64,000 bases of DNA from Heliocidaris erythrogramma. Its lineage: Eukaryota; Echinodermata; Echinoidea; Camarodonta; Echinometridae. The stretch covers positions 41,352,888 through 41,416,887 of the forward strand of contig CM046856.1 of assembly GCA_025617745.1 (NCBI GenBank), in the 5' to 3' direction. The position numbers were made by a program, and so were the translations under genes. How positions within the stretch are numbered: position 1 is the first letter of the stretch; the number at the start of each line of letters is the position of its first letter. This document shows positions 42,221 to 52,700 of the stretch, piece after piece. Below the pieces are notes generated by a model. It did no database searches. It was not told the DNA's origin and was given only the letters and a program-made list of their open reading frames with translations.

Positions 42221-42317
42221 GTAGATTACATTCTCCGTCGTGCAGGTGAAATTATCATGGATGGTGAAATTGCCCTTGGGGCCACTGATGTTACGTTCTG
42301 TAGAAAGACGGGAGCAT

Positions 42318-42480
42318 GTCTATATATATATATATATATATTATATACATGTCTTTGTTGTTTTTTTTTGTTTTTTTGATTTTTTGTTTTGTTTTGTTTT
42401 GTTTGTTTGTTTGTTGTTGTTGTTGTTTTTTTTTTTTGTTTTTTTTTTGTTTTGTTTTTTTTTTTTGGGGGGGGGGGGGT
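42318..42480. repeat. (TA)n, T-rich and G-run low-complexity block
   Basis: (TA)n at 42320-42340, TTTG/TTG-rich sequence to 42466 and a G run at 42467-42479. Confidence 0.85.
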
Positions 42481-43855
42481 AAATTCATGTAGTTTACCCA
42501 ATCTCTCCTGGACAAGGAATGTATAGTGCTAAAGCTGTTCAGGATGGAGGGTATTGAGAGTGGACAATTTGGTAGGAATTATTTCATTATGTGGGGTGTA
42601 CATTCATTGTGAATACACCTGCAGGAATACTGAGCCATTGTCGGTCTATAATCATTTAGCTACAAGTTTGGAGATAGGTAGTTGGGGCTTTTGTTTGTTT
42701 TGTTGGAATTCAAAATTACATTCCTACCTTTATTGGAAGGAGTCATGCTTCATGGGTTAGCATGAGGTCTTAGAAGAGATATATATATATTGTCTATGTA
42801 GAACAATTTGCTGATGTGACCAAATATGCTAATCCTGTTAAGTTAAGTTGTCTTCTATGAATTCTAGTCTATATTCATTGGCCTGCATATTTTGAGACAG
42901 GCAGCTGTGTAAGGATAATTGTTAGAGATTGGTTCAAAACTGCAGTTCCACTTGTATTTGGGGAGAGTTTACTTCATGGGTTAGCTTGATGGCCTAAAAT
43001 GCATCTCCTTTTTTAATTTTTTTTCCCTCTTCTTTGTTGATGGCATCCTTGGTGGAAATGGAGGTATCATCAGATTTCACCCATTGTTTCCCCCCATTTT
43101 GTCCTTTTGTTATTCTGATGTGTGCTTATACATAGCACCCTGAGTGGGTCTTGGGAGTTTTCATGGTTGTTAATGCTATATTTGGTGAAAGAAAGTATAT
43201 ATAATAGACCTTTTGGCGTAGGAATCTTCAGTGTTCTCATTGTATGTTCACTTAAGTTGGGTGTTGATTATGCACATTCCATAGATTCTAAGATGGGGAA
43301 ACTCACTGGGCCAGGTGTTTGATGTAGGGGTGATTATGCAGGCTTTGTTTGGACAAGGGTTCATAAAAGTACCCCCATTTTTACAGTGGAAAATCATGCT
43401 GATTTTCTAGAGATTTTTTTTTAGGTGTAACTTTGACTTGTAATTTGGATACCCTCACACCGTGTCATACATGACTGCATTTATTATGCATAGAATATGT
43501 TGTGACAGGGTGTGAAAGCGACTACTACATGTATGTTATGTGCTGTGGGTGTTATTGGGGTTTTGTATAGGGGAAAAAATGTAGGTGGGGAGAGGCGGCG
43601 TACATATTCATTGGTTGGTCAGGGATGTGCACATGTGGGGTGGGGTTGATGGTAGTGTGGTATGATATCTGCTCACTTTTTATTTTCCTGATTTGTGGTA
43701 GAATGAGTTTTGTTTTGACAATGATGGATAAGGCTGCCTTGGTTTTGAGGGTTGGAAATCGTCGGACAGAAGTCGGCTTGGTCAGGAAAACGTTTTTTTT
43801 TTTGATCCACAAAATTAGAGTAATTTTTTGGTTTTATATAAGGAACATGTTTAAA
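42481..43855 (+). repeat. Region upstream of Tx1-like copy B with degenerate repeats
   Basis: CTTCATGGGTTAGC returns at 42749 and 42972 within otherwise related ~225-bp segments. No coding frame with a domain. Possibly the leader of copy B. Confidence 0.4.
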
Positions 43856-43945
43856 TGATGATGATGATGATGATGATGATGATGGCTTCTTCTATAGCGC
43901 CAGTATCCGCCTCAATTGGGCGCTCATGGCGCTTGCTCAGGATGT
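43856..43945 (-). mobile_element. CR1/L2-type 3' end with (CAT)n tail
   Basis: On the - strand AAGCGCCATGAGCGCCCAAT and GGCGCTATAGAAGAAG are followed by a (CAT)n run. Tail only. It lies about 40 bp before Tx1-like copy B. Confidence 0.55.
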
Positions 43946-43984
43946 CTCACAAATTTCAATGTTTTCAGACCGTGGTTGAAATTC

Positions 43985-45126
43985 AAAATTAACATTTCAC
44001 TTAATGTAAGAGGAATAAGAGATGGGTCTAAAAGAAAAAAAGTTTCTTGATTGGTGTAAAGGGAAAGGAGCTGATATTATTTTTTTACAGGAGACTTATA
44101 GTACAATAGATGTAGAAGGAAGATGGAAACTTGATTGGGATGGGAACATGTTCTTTAGCCATGGGACAAATCATAGTAGAGGAACTTTAATTTTGTTTTC
44201 TTCCCATTTGGATTTTAAAATGGATCGTTTGGTAGTGGGAGATGATGGAAGATAATGTTTATTTTCCAACACGGGACAAAGAGAAGTTACAAATTGATTG
44301 TTTAAGTGTTTTAAACAGAGACATTTTGAATTTGAATATTCAAGACTACTCATTTATATTAGGGGGTGATTTAAATATAATAATGGATTCTAAATTAGAT
44401 TATATGGGTTCAAATATTAAACTGACTCATTCTAAATTTAATGATAAGTTTGAGGAATTTTTAAATAAATATGACTTGATTGATATTTGGAGAAAAAGAA
44501 ATCCAACAAAAAGACAATTTACATTTAAACAAAAATGGTCAATTGTACAAAGTCGTTTAGACTATTGGTTCATTCCATCTAAACTGGAAACAATGGTTAA
44601 TAAGAGTGATATCATAATGGTGATTTCTAATACACCAGATCATTATGGTATAAGGATACAGTTTGAGCAATTAGTAGATAATTATTGTTTTGGTAGATCA
44701 TACTGGAAATTTAATAATAGTCTGTGTACAGACAAAGATTTTGTGGAAGGGATGAAAAAGGAAATAGTGGAATTAAAAAGAATATGGGGCCCAAAAATTG
44801 TAAATAAGTTGGTTTTCTGGGATTTTATTAAGATGAAGATGAGGGAATTTATTATGAATTATTCACGTAAAAAAGCAAAGATTAGAAAAACACAAATAGA
44901 ATTATTAGAACAGGAAATTAAGGATTTGGAAAATCAATTGTTAACTGCACCTCTTAGAGTGACTAGTGAAATTATTGAGGAGAAACCAGGTCAGTTAAAT
45001 ATATTAAATGATTATTTACGTCAGGGTATAAGAGTTCGTTCTCGCGCTGAATGGTTTGAGGAGGGAGAACAGAAAACACAGTACTTTGAACAATTATTAA
45101 AGTCTAATAAGAGAAAAAAGTGTTAA
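43985..45126 (+). pseudogene. Tx1-like copy B ORF2: endonuclease region
   Basis: ADIIFLQETYSTIDVEG, FILGGDLNIIMD and VISNTPDHYGIRI are endonuclease motifs. An A run near 44036 shifts the frame after RGIRDGSKRKK. About 15 residues are lost near 44250, between VVGDDGR and VYFPTRDKEK. The frame ends at 45126 after LKSNKRKKC, another shift. Confidence 0.88.
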
Positions 45127-46280
45127 TAGAGAGTTATATAATGAAGGAAAAGATATTACTAGGGATAAAGAAGAAATATTATATATAATAAAACGGTTTT
45201 ATAAACGATTGTATACATCAAGGGATGAAGGAGCTTTTGATATAAATAATTATATGTTTACAGATATTTTGAAATTGAGTAAGGAAAGTCAAGAGTATTG
45301 TGAAGGTAAAATAACTGTAGAATGTTTTGAGGTACTAAAGGAAATGAAATGCAATAAATCCCCAGGTAATGAGGGTTTTACAGTAGTATTTTTTAATACT
45401 TTTTGGTCAGAGCTGGGGGGATTATTAGTAGAAACATTAAATGATGCTTATGAGAGGGAGGAACGGTATCTCAACGACAAGGGGTAATAATATTAGAGAA
45501 AGAGGGGAAGGATGTATTGTATGTTTATAATTATAGACCAATAACGTTACTAAATGTGGATTATAAATTATTATCAAAGGTTTTAGCAAAAAGAATGAAA
45601 GAAGTATTGGGAGAAATAATTCATAATGATCAAGTGGGTTATATAAAAAATAGGAATATTGGTGAGGCTGTGAGATTGATGATATTTTATTTCATTCCTT
45701 AAGTACAAATAATGGGTTTTTTGGTAGCAGTAGACTTTGAAAAGGCTTTCGATTCTGTTTCGTACGATTATTTATTTCATGTGTTGGAATTATTTGGCTG
45801 TGGAAATTCTTTTCGTAAATGGGTGAAGATTTTGTACACAGACATTCGTAGCTGTGTTATGAATGGAGGTTATTCGACCGGGTATTTTGATATTAAGAGA
45901 GGAGTTAGGCAGGGTGATCCTTTGTCACATTTATTTTTAATTGCTATTGAAATATTAGCAAACGCAATTAGAAGAGATGATATTATTATAGGCTTTAATT
46001 TTGGAGATTATGAAATAAGACAAGTCTTATACGCAGATGATATCACTATTTTTGTTCAAAATGGTAATTCTATAGACAGGTTACAGTTTATTTTTGACAA
46101 ATTTGAAAAACTGAGTGGTCTTAAAGTTAATAAAGGCAAAACAAATTTTCTATGGATGGGTGATACTGAGAGACCCAAAGGAGCTTTATTTGGAAAATTG
46201 GTACAGGAAGTTAAAATTTTGGGAGTTCAATTTGTACGTGATGCTAAAAAAAAAAGAAGAGCTAAATTATAAAGAGATAT
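45127..46280 (+). pseudogene. Tx1-like copy B ORF2: reverse transcriptase region
   Basis: Pieces in several frames: KSPGNEGFTVVFF (45209-45487), NYRPITLLNVDYKLLSKV (45517-45702), VDFEKAFDSVSYD and QVLYADDITIF (45712-46272). The catalytic YADD is kept, but frameshifts near 45470, 45690 and 46250 break the chain. Confidence 0.88.
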
Positions 46281-47651
46281 TAAGTAAAATAAAAAAGCTA
46301 TTGGGATGGTGGAAAGAGAGGGATCTAACTATTATGGGGAAAATACATGCACTTTCAAAACTAAATTGTTTCATCTCTTATTGTAGTTCCGCGGTGGGTT
46401 TTTTGGGAAGTGGAAACAATCTCTCTTGAGTTTATATGGGGCGGAAAAGATAGAATAAAACGAAAAATTATGTTTCAGGACTATGAATTTGGGGGGTTAA
46501 GAATGTGGAATTTTGAGATATTTGTTAAAACTCAAAGAGTAATGTGGTTGAAAAGGCTTTTATATACAGATAATAATTCAGGGTGGAAAGTTTATTTTGA
46601 TTATTGTTATAGTGCAGTAGGAAAAAGATTTATTTTTCTCTGTGATTATAATATTGGTCAATTACATTTGAAAGTTCCACAATTTTATTTTGAAATTTTG
46701 AAAGCTTGGCACGAGATGGAATCGTGTAGAAGTTTTACTAACACACAAATTAATCCTTTTATATTTAATAATAGACATATAGGTATTGCAAATAAAATGA
46801 TCTTTGATAGGGATTTGTATGAACATGGTATAACTCAAGTGAAACACATTGTAGAGAACGGTAGTTTGAAGCCTGCTGCACACTTTGTGCATCTCGGTAT
46901 TTCAGGTGATGGTTTGTTTAAAATTATCGAAATTTTTCAGGCTATTCCAAGAGAGTGGAAAGAGGTTGTTGATTTTGATAATTTTTTACAAGGGGATGTT
47001 CATGGGTTTGAAATAAGGTTAAACATCTGTGACTATAATCTTAAATTTGTGGATATAAAATCAAGAAGAATTTATGATTTTTTTATTAAAAAACTTCAAA
47101 ATGCTGATACTTTACAGATAAGAGATGGACATACTCAGTTTGATTATTTGGATTATGAATTGAAAGCAATTTTTCTTAGACTCCGGAAAGTAACCCTCAT
47201 CAGAAAACAGAGGGAGTTTCAATTTAAATTGTTGCATGGTGCTATTTATACTAAAGAACATTTGTTTAAGTTCGGATTCGTTCCAGATAACTTATGTTCC
47301 TTTTGTCAAATGCATGTAGAAACATACTCGCATGTTTTTTGGTATTGCAGAAAGGTTCAAGAGGTATGGCAAGAAGTTTTACAACATTTTGATTTGAATG
47401 AAATTGGGAATATGGATTGGGAGGATATATTTGTTGGGTTGGCAGGAAATTCCTTTAGAATTAAATGTTGTAATTCAGTTATTCTTATTGTAAAATTTAT
47501 TATTTTCAAGTCTAGAACAGAGGGTGTGGTACCATCAATCGAACCAATAAGGCAAATGATTTTGGACTATAAGGAAGAGGAAAAGGTATTAGCAATGAAA
47601 ATAGGGAAAATGGGCTTACATTTGCAAAAATGGGATCAGGTTAAGTTTTAA
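46281..47651 (+). pseudogene. Tx1-like copy B ORF2: C-terminal region
   Basis: LLGWWKERDLTIMGKIHALS (to 46350), a shift near 46400, then 413 open codons with LKRLLYTD and the zinc motif CSFCQMHVETYSHVFWYC. The end EKVLAMKIGKMGLHLQKWDQ matches the ends of copies A and C. Confidence 0.88.
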
Positions 47652-48224
47652 TATTTTTTTCTTATTTTTTTTTCTCTTTATTATCAATTGTCAGTTGAAG
47701 ATCATGCCGCTTCTGTATGATCAAATTTTGTTTTTTCCCTTTTTCTAATCCTTTTCACGGGCAGCCATTTATTATTAGCAGTACTTTTTTTTGTTCTCTT
47801 GTGAGCAGATTACCATTTGTGAGAGGAATGTGTCTGAGTGTGTGTTGTGTGTATATGGATGGGGTGGGGTGGAGAAGGGGGAGTAAGTTTAAGTGGAGAA
47901 AGTTTTAATTCTTTTCAATTTACTTCCCCCCTTTTAGTTTTAGGATTTCAAGTTCCTCCAGCTTCTTTCTTAGTTTCGCTTTGTTTTGTTATTAAAACAT
48001 TTTGAATATAATTATTGTTAGGGATATTGCTTATATTTGTTACATGTACATTATGTTATGTTTACTTGGAGTTATGACGTGCTTTATAACTTGTGCATGT
48101 ACATGTATTTGGTTTTATATTTACTATTATGTTATGTTGTACATGTACATGTATATATGAGAACTTGGAGAATTTGGAGGAATAAAAAACACTTATAAAA
48201 AATATATATATATATCACACTGGA

Positions 48225-48342
48225 TTCCGCATTTGGGAGACACGTAACAATGCAGTTTATTTCGTCATAATAGAAACCACCGCTTTACGGAGACACGAGG
48301 AACAATTAAAATGACAAAGCCGTGTCTCCCAAATGCGGTATA
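48225..48342. mobile_element. Small inverted-repeat element in (TA)n
   Basis: CCGCATTTGGGAGACACG (48225) is mirrored by CGTGTCTCCCAAATGCGG at the right end, about 118 bp apart, and both outer sides are (TA)n. This is the layout of a MITE with TA target sites, although the TA flank is also microsatellite. No coding potential. Confidence 0.6.
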
Positions 48343-48446
48343 TATATATATATATATATGTGAAAGAAATTGCGAGAATAACGTTGCGTAGCTCAATCAA
48401 AGTTCCCCAGAGCTGTCCTCCCTTTTTGAAATTTTTGCAAAGGCTG

Positions 48447-48452
48447 AAAAAA
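48447..48452 (-). terminator. RNA polymerase III terminator of the tRNA
   Basis: Six T on the - strand directly after the tRNA 3' end. Confidence 0.75.
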
Positions 48453-48524
48453 TGTCTCCGCCGAGAATCGAACCCGGGTCGTTGGCTTAGAACGCCAATG
48501 CCTTAACCACTAGACCACGGAGAC
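48453..48524 (-). tRNA. tRNA-Arg(UCU)
   Basis: 72 nt fold into a full cloverleaf: 7-bp acceptor stem GTCTCCG/CGGAGAC with discriminator A, D stem GTC/GGC, anticodon stem TTGGC/GCCAA with loop GTTCTAA (anticodon TCT), 4-base variable loop, T stem with one G-U pair and TTCGATT loop. The A box (TGGTCTAGTGG) and B box (GGTTCGATTC) are good and a T6 run follows at once. It reads AGA codons. No intron. It sits among transposons, so a tRNA pseudogene or SINE head is possible, but the perfect stems and terminator favour a working gene. Confidence 0.78.
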
Positions 48525-48533
48525 GGGTTAGTC

Positions 48534-48577
48534 GTTTCGGCGACACCAGATTCAATTGAATCTGGTGTCGCCGAAAC
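48534..48577. repeat. 44-bp perfect palindrome at Penelope 5' junction
   Basis: Arms of 22 bp with no spacer, centre TTCAA/TTGAA at 48555/48556, no mismatch. The right arm is in frame with the Penelope protein that follows (SGVAETTELISQYLD), the left arm is its mirror copy. It starts 10 bp upstream of the tRNA. Confidence 0.9.
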
Positions 48578-49202
48578 CACGGAACTAATTAGTCAATATC
48601 TTGACAGCATTTTCGCTCCTTTGGTTCGAAGGTTACCCACTTATGTGAAGGACTCTTCAGAGATGATACGGGTTCTTAACTCCACTTCTTTTCCGGAAGA
48701 AAGTTTGTTACTTTTTACCATGGATGTCCGATCTCTGTATACCAACATCCCACGTTCCGACGGGCTCGCTGCTGTCCGCTACTTCCTTGAAAAGCTCCCA
48801 TCTCCGCACAGACCTGATGATGACACAATCTTCCGTCTCACTGATCTGGTTCTCAGTCTCTCGGCCTTCAGCTTCGACAACTCATTCTATCGACAAACAC
48901 GAGGAGTTGCCATGGGAACCAAAATGGGGCCGTCCTTCGCCTGTCTCTTTATGGGCCATCTCGAGACAAAGATTCTATCTGATGATGACACACAACAGCC
49001 CCTTCTCTTCAAAAGGTATATCGACGACTACCTTGGTATTGCCACCGGGACGGTGGAGAACCTACTTAACTTCGTCAACAAATTCAACTGTTCTCATCCT
49101 CTAATAGATGCGTGTCGTTCCTGGATATTGACATCTCTCTTACTGACACCGGTATCAAGACTTCTGTCCACTACAAACCGACTGACTCTCATGCGTATTT
49201 GA
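48556..49202 (+). pseudogene. Penelope reverse transcriptase part
   Basis: Open from the palindrome centre. TMDVRSLYTNIPRSDGL is the motif with the first catalytic Asp, RGVAMGTKMGPSFACLFMG is motif B and FKRYIDDYLGI is motif C with the Asp pair typical of Penelope elements (YIDD). After FNCSHPLI the frame changes and about ten residues found in relatives are missing before SFLDIDIS. No natural start codon remains because of the 5' truncation. Confidence 0.9.
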
Positions 49203-50065
49203 ATTATGCATCATCTCATCCACCGGCTTGCAAGCGGTCTATTCCGTATTCTCAACTGACACGTGTCCGTCGACTTTGCAGTGAGGATGATGACTTCCAA
49301 CGGCAGGTTGATAATATGACTGGTTTCTTCATCCAGAGGGGATATCCTGATAGCATCGTCACCTCTGCCAAGAGCAGAATTCTCAAGCAACCTCGCGTGG
49401 ACGTTTTGGAACCTCGTATGGCAGCCACCGCCTCCAGGGTACCCTTTGTCCTCACGTACCACCCCACCAACCTACGTGTTGCCAAGATCATCAATGATAA
49501 CTTCTCCCTCTTGCGAGATGACCCAACTACCGCAGGGATCTTCAAGGAGCCGCCTCTCATAGCGTATCGTAAGGATCACTCGTTGCGACAAGCCTTGGTA
49601 TCTTCCCGACTGCCTACTACTCCTGACCTCTCCCAGAGCGGTACCTATCCCTGTGGCAGACCTAGATGCAACACCTGCAAAGTCACCACTGCCACTACCA
49701 CCATTAGGGGTCCCAAGTCTCAATGGGCCATCCATGAAAAGTTCTCCTGCACAACGGATGATTGCATTTATGCTATCCGTTGCACCCAGTGTCTTCAGCT
49801 CTACATAGGAGAAACTAAGCGCCGACTAGCTGATCGTGTGACAGAGCATTTGAGGTCCATACGACTCAACACGCCTGGATTACCTGTGGCTGCTCACTTT
49901 AACTCACACAACCATGACATCCAGAACTTTGAAGTGTGCATAGTACGCAGTTCTTTCAGCTCCGACCAGCTACGCAAGCAGGAAGAGGAACGTATGATTT
50001 TTCGCCTTGGCTGCCTCCAACCAAGAGGAATTAATGTTTCTTTCCGCTCATTTCCCATCACGTAA
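49112..50065 (+). CDS. Penelope C-terminal part: thumb and GIY-YIG endonuclease
   Basis: 317 codons. SFLDIDISLTDTGIKTSVHY and HYKPTDSHAYLNYASSHP are the usual Penelope segment after the polymerase. A Cys-rich stretch CGRPRCNTCK and TTDDCIYAIRCTQC precedes the GIY-YIG core LYIGETKRRLADRVTEHLRS, then VAAHFNSHNHDIQNFEV with conserved His and Asn. The Cys-rich stretch before the core is a usual zinc-binding feature. The last ~54 codons are shared with the inverted pair at 40392-40767. Confidence 0.92.
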   Translation: MSFLDIDISLTDTGIKTSVHYKPTDSHAYLNYASSHPPACKRSIPYSQLTRVRRLCSEDDDFQRQVDNMTGFFIQRGYPDSIVTSAKSRILKQPRVDVLEPRMAATASRVPFVLTYHPTNLRVAKIINDNFSLLRDDPTTAGIFKEPPLIAYRKDHSLRQALVSSRLPTTPDLSQSGTYPCGRPRCNTCKVTTATTTIRGPKSQWAIHEKFSCTTDDCIYAIRCTQCLQLYIGETKRRLADRVTEHLRSIRLNTPGLPVAAHFNSHNHDIQNFEVCIVRSSFSSDQLRKQEEERMIFRLGCLQPRGINVSFRSFPIT

Positions 50066-50336
50066 TTTTCTTTCTTTTATCTTTTTCTTTTTCTTGTCCC
50101 TTTCCCTCTCTTTCTTTTCTTTTCTCTCTCTCTCTCTTAGCTCTTCTTCTTTCTCTTGATGTATTGTTACGTCACTTCTGGCGCGTTCTTACTTCTTGTT
50201 TCTACGCGACCATTTTGCGCGTCTTTCATTTGCCCTTATTTTTGCTTATATCGGATAATTGACATCTCTACGGTTTTTTGATTTATATTTGTCTTTTCTA
50301 TTTATAGTTTACCTAAACCGACGCAGAACACTTTCT

Positions 50337-50337
50337 T

Positions 50338-50393
<56 letters not shown>

Positions 50394-50405
50394 CACCCTC
50401 ACACA
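50337..50405. repeat. (TA)n-(CA)n microsatellite
   Basis: (TA)n to about 50363 followed by (CA)n with a few substitutions, at the 3' end of the Penelope element. Confidence 0.85.
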
Positions 50406-50429
50406 GGGTGTGTATGCTTTTCGGTCTTT

Positions 50430-50512
50430 CGGCTTCTCGGTCTGACAAATAGTTCCCTCAATTCCTTATCCGTAAAATCAAAGTTGCTGTGACCATCCCT
50501 TATCTGTAAACT
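50430..50512 (-). mobile_element. Small Tx1-like ORF2 fragment
   Basis: On the - strand the sense reads SLQIRDGHSNFDFTDKELRE, matching a C-terminal part of copies A and C. It is caught between two (CA)n tracts. Confidence 0.65.
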
Positions 50513-50550
50513 ATAAACACACACACACCCCCACACACGAACGCAGACAC

Positions 50551-50745
50551 GTTTACATGGCTTTACTTCCGAGGACAACTATTGTTCCTCTATTGTTACT
50601 CGTCCTCGGACAGTCGACGGAATAAGGCATAAATTCATTGTTCGACGTTCGAGGACTATTGTCCGGCTTCCGAGGACCATTGTTGTCATGATTTTTTTTT
50701 TGTTCTCTGTCCGAAAATGTCCTCGGACATAATGCTAAACAAACG
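50551..50745 (+). repeat. CCGAGGAC module, copy 3
   Basis: About 195 bp, same subfamily as copy 4 (ACAAACGC end). It touches the 3' end of Tx1-like copy C with only a short CA tract between. Confidence 0.8.
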
Positions 50746-50888
50746 CACACACACTGCTCGCATTCAGAAAGACTTCGCTGGCACTGTGAATGGAGAAGAG
50801 CCGTCGCGTCTGTTCTGGGATCGTATTTTAGTAAGAGGAAGAACCAAACACCCATAAAACGTAGGGGGCGGAGAGGATAAAACAAAGT

Positions 50889-52700
50889 TTACGTTGTATT
50901 CAGACATTCCCATTTCAGCGAATGCCATCCCGATTTATTTCTTTTAATGGCAATATGATTTTCTTCCTCCCGATATGTAATTAATATTTTCTTAAGTTCT
51001 GCCAGCGACGGTGTTGTTGATTGTGACCTTGCCTTATATATCATAAACTTGGTTATGAAAATAACTGTATTACACCATTTGATTCTGTGGCAAGTTCCTT
51101 CTATACCCACATGTATATCTTGCCAATCTGCATTTCTAAGTTCTTCTATCTTAAAATACTCAATCATATCCTGCCATAAGGATTTAATTTTGGCGCAATT
51201 CCAAAATAAGTGTGAATAAGTTTCTGAGCTTTGATTACAAAAGGAACATAAATTATCAACAACAAAACCAAATTTTAAAAGCTGTTCCTTAGTATAAACC
51301 GCCCCATGGAGTAATTCGTATTGAAATTCTCTAAGATCTCCTATGAGTGTTGAGATTCTAGGTCTCAGAAAAATATCCCTCGTACTTTTTTCAGAGAAGT
51401 CAAATTTCTGGTGGCCATCTCTGATTTCTAAACAATATGAATTTTGTAGATTAGCCACGAAGTGTGAGTAAATTTTCCTGGATTGCACCTCTTTTAAAGT
51501 AATAATTTGTCCAAAAATTAAAAAAAAAATATAATCATTCATATCCACTTCGTACCAATTGCTTGAGGTTCGATCATATTTGTTACTTTTCAAAATAGAA
51601 TCACAAAGGCTCAAGATGTATGCAATATTTTCACTGTTTAAACCCAAACTTTGGAAATAAGTGATTGGTCTTATTGATTCTTTATCAAACAATTGTTCCA
51701 AATGGTAAACCTTTCGCCTGTATAGGTCTGCATTAAATGCCATTTTCCCTTGAAATAAGAAGTCTTTGTTATTGAAGATGACTGGGTTAATTTTTCCTTC
51801 AAAATTTCTACAGTTGTATAAATCTTGCCAGGCCTTTAACATTTCTAAATAAAACAAAGGTGACTTAAGTGTTATTTTTTTTGCATCATAGTTGCAAAGA
51901 AAGATACTTCTACCCCCTACTGACCTGAAACTGTAGTCAAAATATACTTTCCAACTCATATTTCGTTCTCCATACAAAAGTCTTTTCAACCACATTACCC
52001 TCTGAGTTTTTACAAACAATTCAAAATTAACCATCCTCAAGCCACCATCTTTATAATCCTGATACATTATAGCTCTTTTAATGCGATCTTTGCCCTTCCA
52101 GACAAAGTCAAAACAGATTTTTTGAATGTCCGCAAATAGCCATTTCGGGACTACAGATGACGAAGATACATAATTCAATTTGGACAGTGCATATGTTTTA
52201 AGTAAATGTATTTTCCCCATGATGGTAAGGTCTCTTTGTTTCCACCATCCCAAAAGTCTTTTGATTTTACTCAATATTTCTTTATAATTGAATTCATCCT
52301 TTCTTTTAGTATCTAATGAAAATGTAATCCCTAGAATCTTTACTTCTGTAACGACACTCCCAAATTGGAATTGTCCTACATTCTCTATATTCCTACCAAT
52401 TATCAAAATCTTTGTTTTATCTATGTTAACCTTTAGACCACTAATTTCCAAAAAAGCTTGTAACAAGTTTTGTAATGTCCTAATTGACGCTTTATCTCGT
52501 ATGAAAATTGTCATATCATCAGCATACAATATTTGCTTTACTTCAAAATCACCGAAAGTAATTCCTTTTAAGGTATTCTCCCTTCTCAAGGCATGTGCCA
52601 AGATTTCGATAACGACTAAAAACAAATAGGGAGAAAGTGGGTCACCTTGACGAACCCCTCGCTCTATTTTGAAATATCCAGTAGAAAGCCCTCCATTCAT
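50889..52700 (-). pseudogene. Tx1-like copy C ORF2: RT motif B to C-terminus
   Basis: 603 codons. RGVRQGDPLSPYLF and QILYADDMTIF are polymerase motifs B and C. LLGWWKQRDLTIMGKIHLLK follows, and CSFCNQSSETYSHLFWNC is the CCHC motif. The end LKWECLNTT and stop are also preserved at 31060-31279. Confidence 0.9.

Larger units (their letters stand above)
41150..42310 (-). mobile_element. Second Penelope-like element fragment, reverse transcriptase missing
   Basis: On the - strand: the end of a GIY-YIG domain, a long purine-rich 3' UTR with three partial repeats around GCGCAACCATGGTA, and a terminal hammerhead-like motif. Its protein differs clearly from the neighbouring Penelope copies, so it is another subfamily. 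It is cut at the 5' side by a (TA)n run at 42320. Confidence 0.8.
43985..48190 (+). mobile_element. Tx1/L1-like non-LTR retrotransposon copy B, decayed
   Basis: Same family as copies A and C. ORF2 remains recognisable from SLNVRGIRDGSK at about 43995 to its stop at 47651, but at least six frameshifts and a small deletion break it. The 3' UTR runs to AATAAAAAACACTTATAAAAA near 48180 and then (TA)n. Confidence 0.88.
48556..50338 (+). mobile_element. Penelope-like element with GIY-YIG endonuclease, 5' truncated
   Basis: Carries most of a Penelope reverse transcriptase and the complete C-terminal GIY-YIG domain, a pyrimidine-rich 3' UTR and a terminal part (ACGGTTTTTTGATTTATATT) that also ends the arms at 39980-41118. 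The N-terminus and first polymerase motifs are missing, one break interrupts the frame, and the hammerhead-like motif of its relatives has been deleted here near 50247. It ends in (TA)n. Confidence 0.9.

Noticed and set aside
48534..48577. Palindrome as a transcription terminator hairpin
   Set aside because: It is not followed by a T run, lies upstream of the tRNA, and its right arm is Penelope coding sequence.
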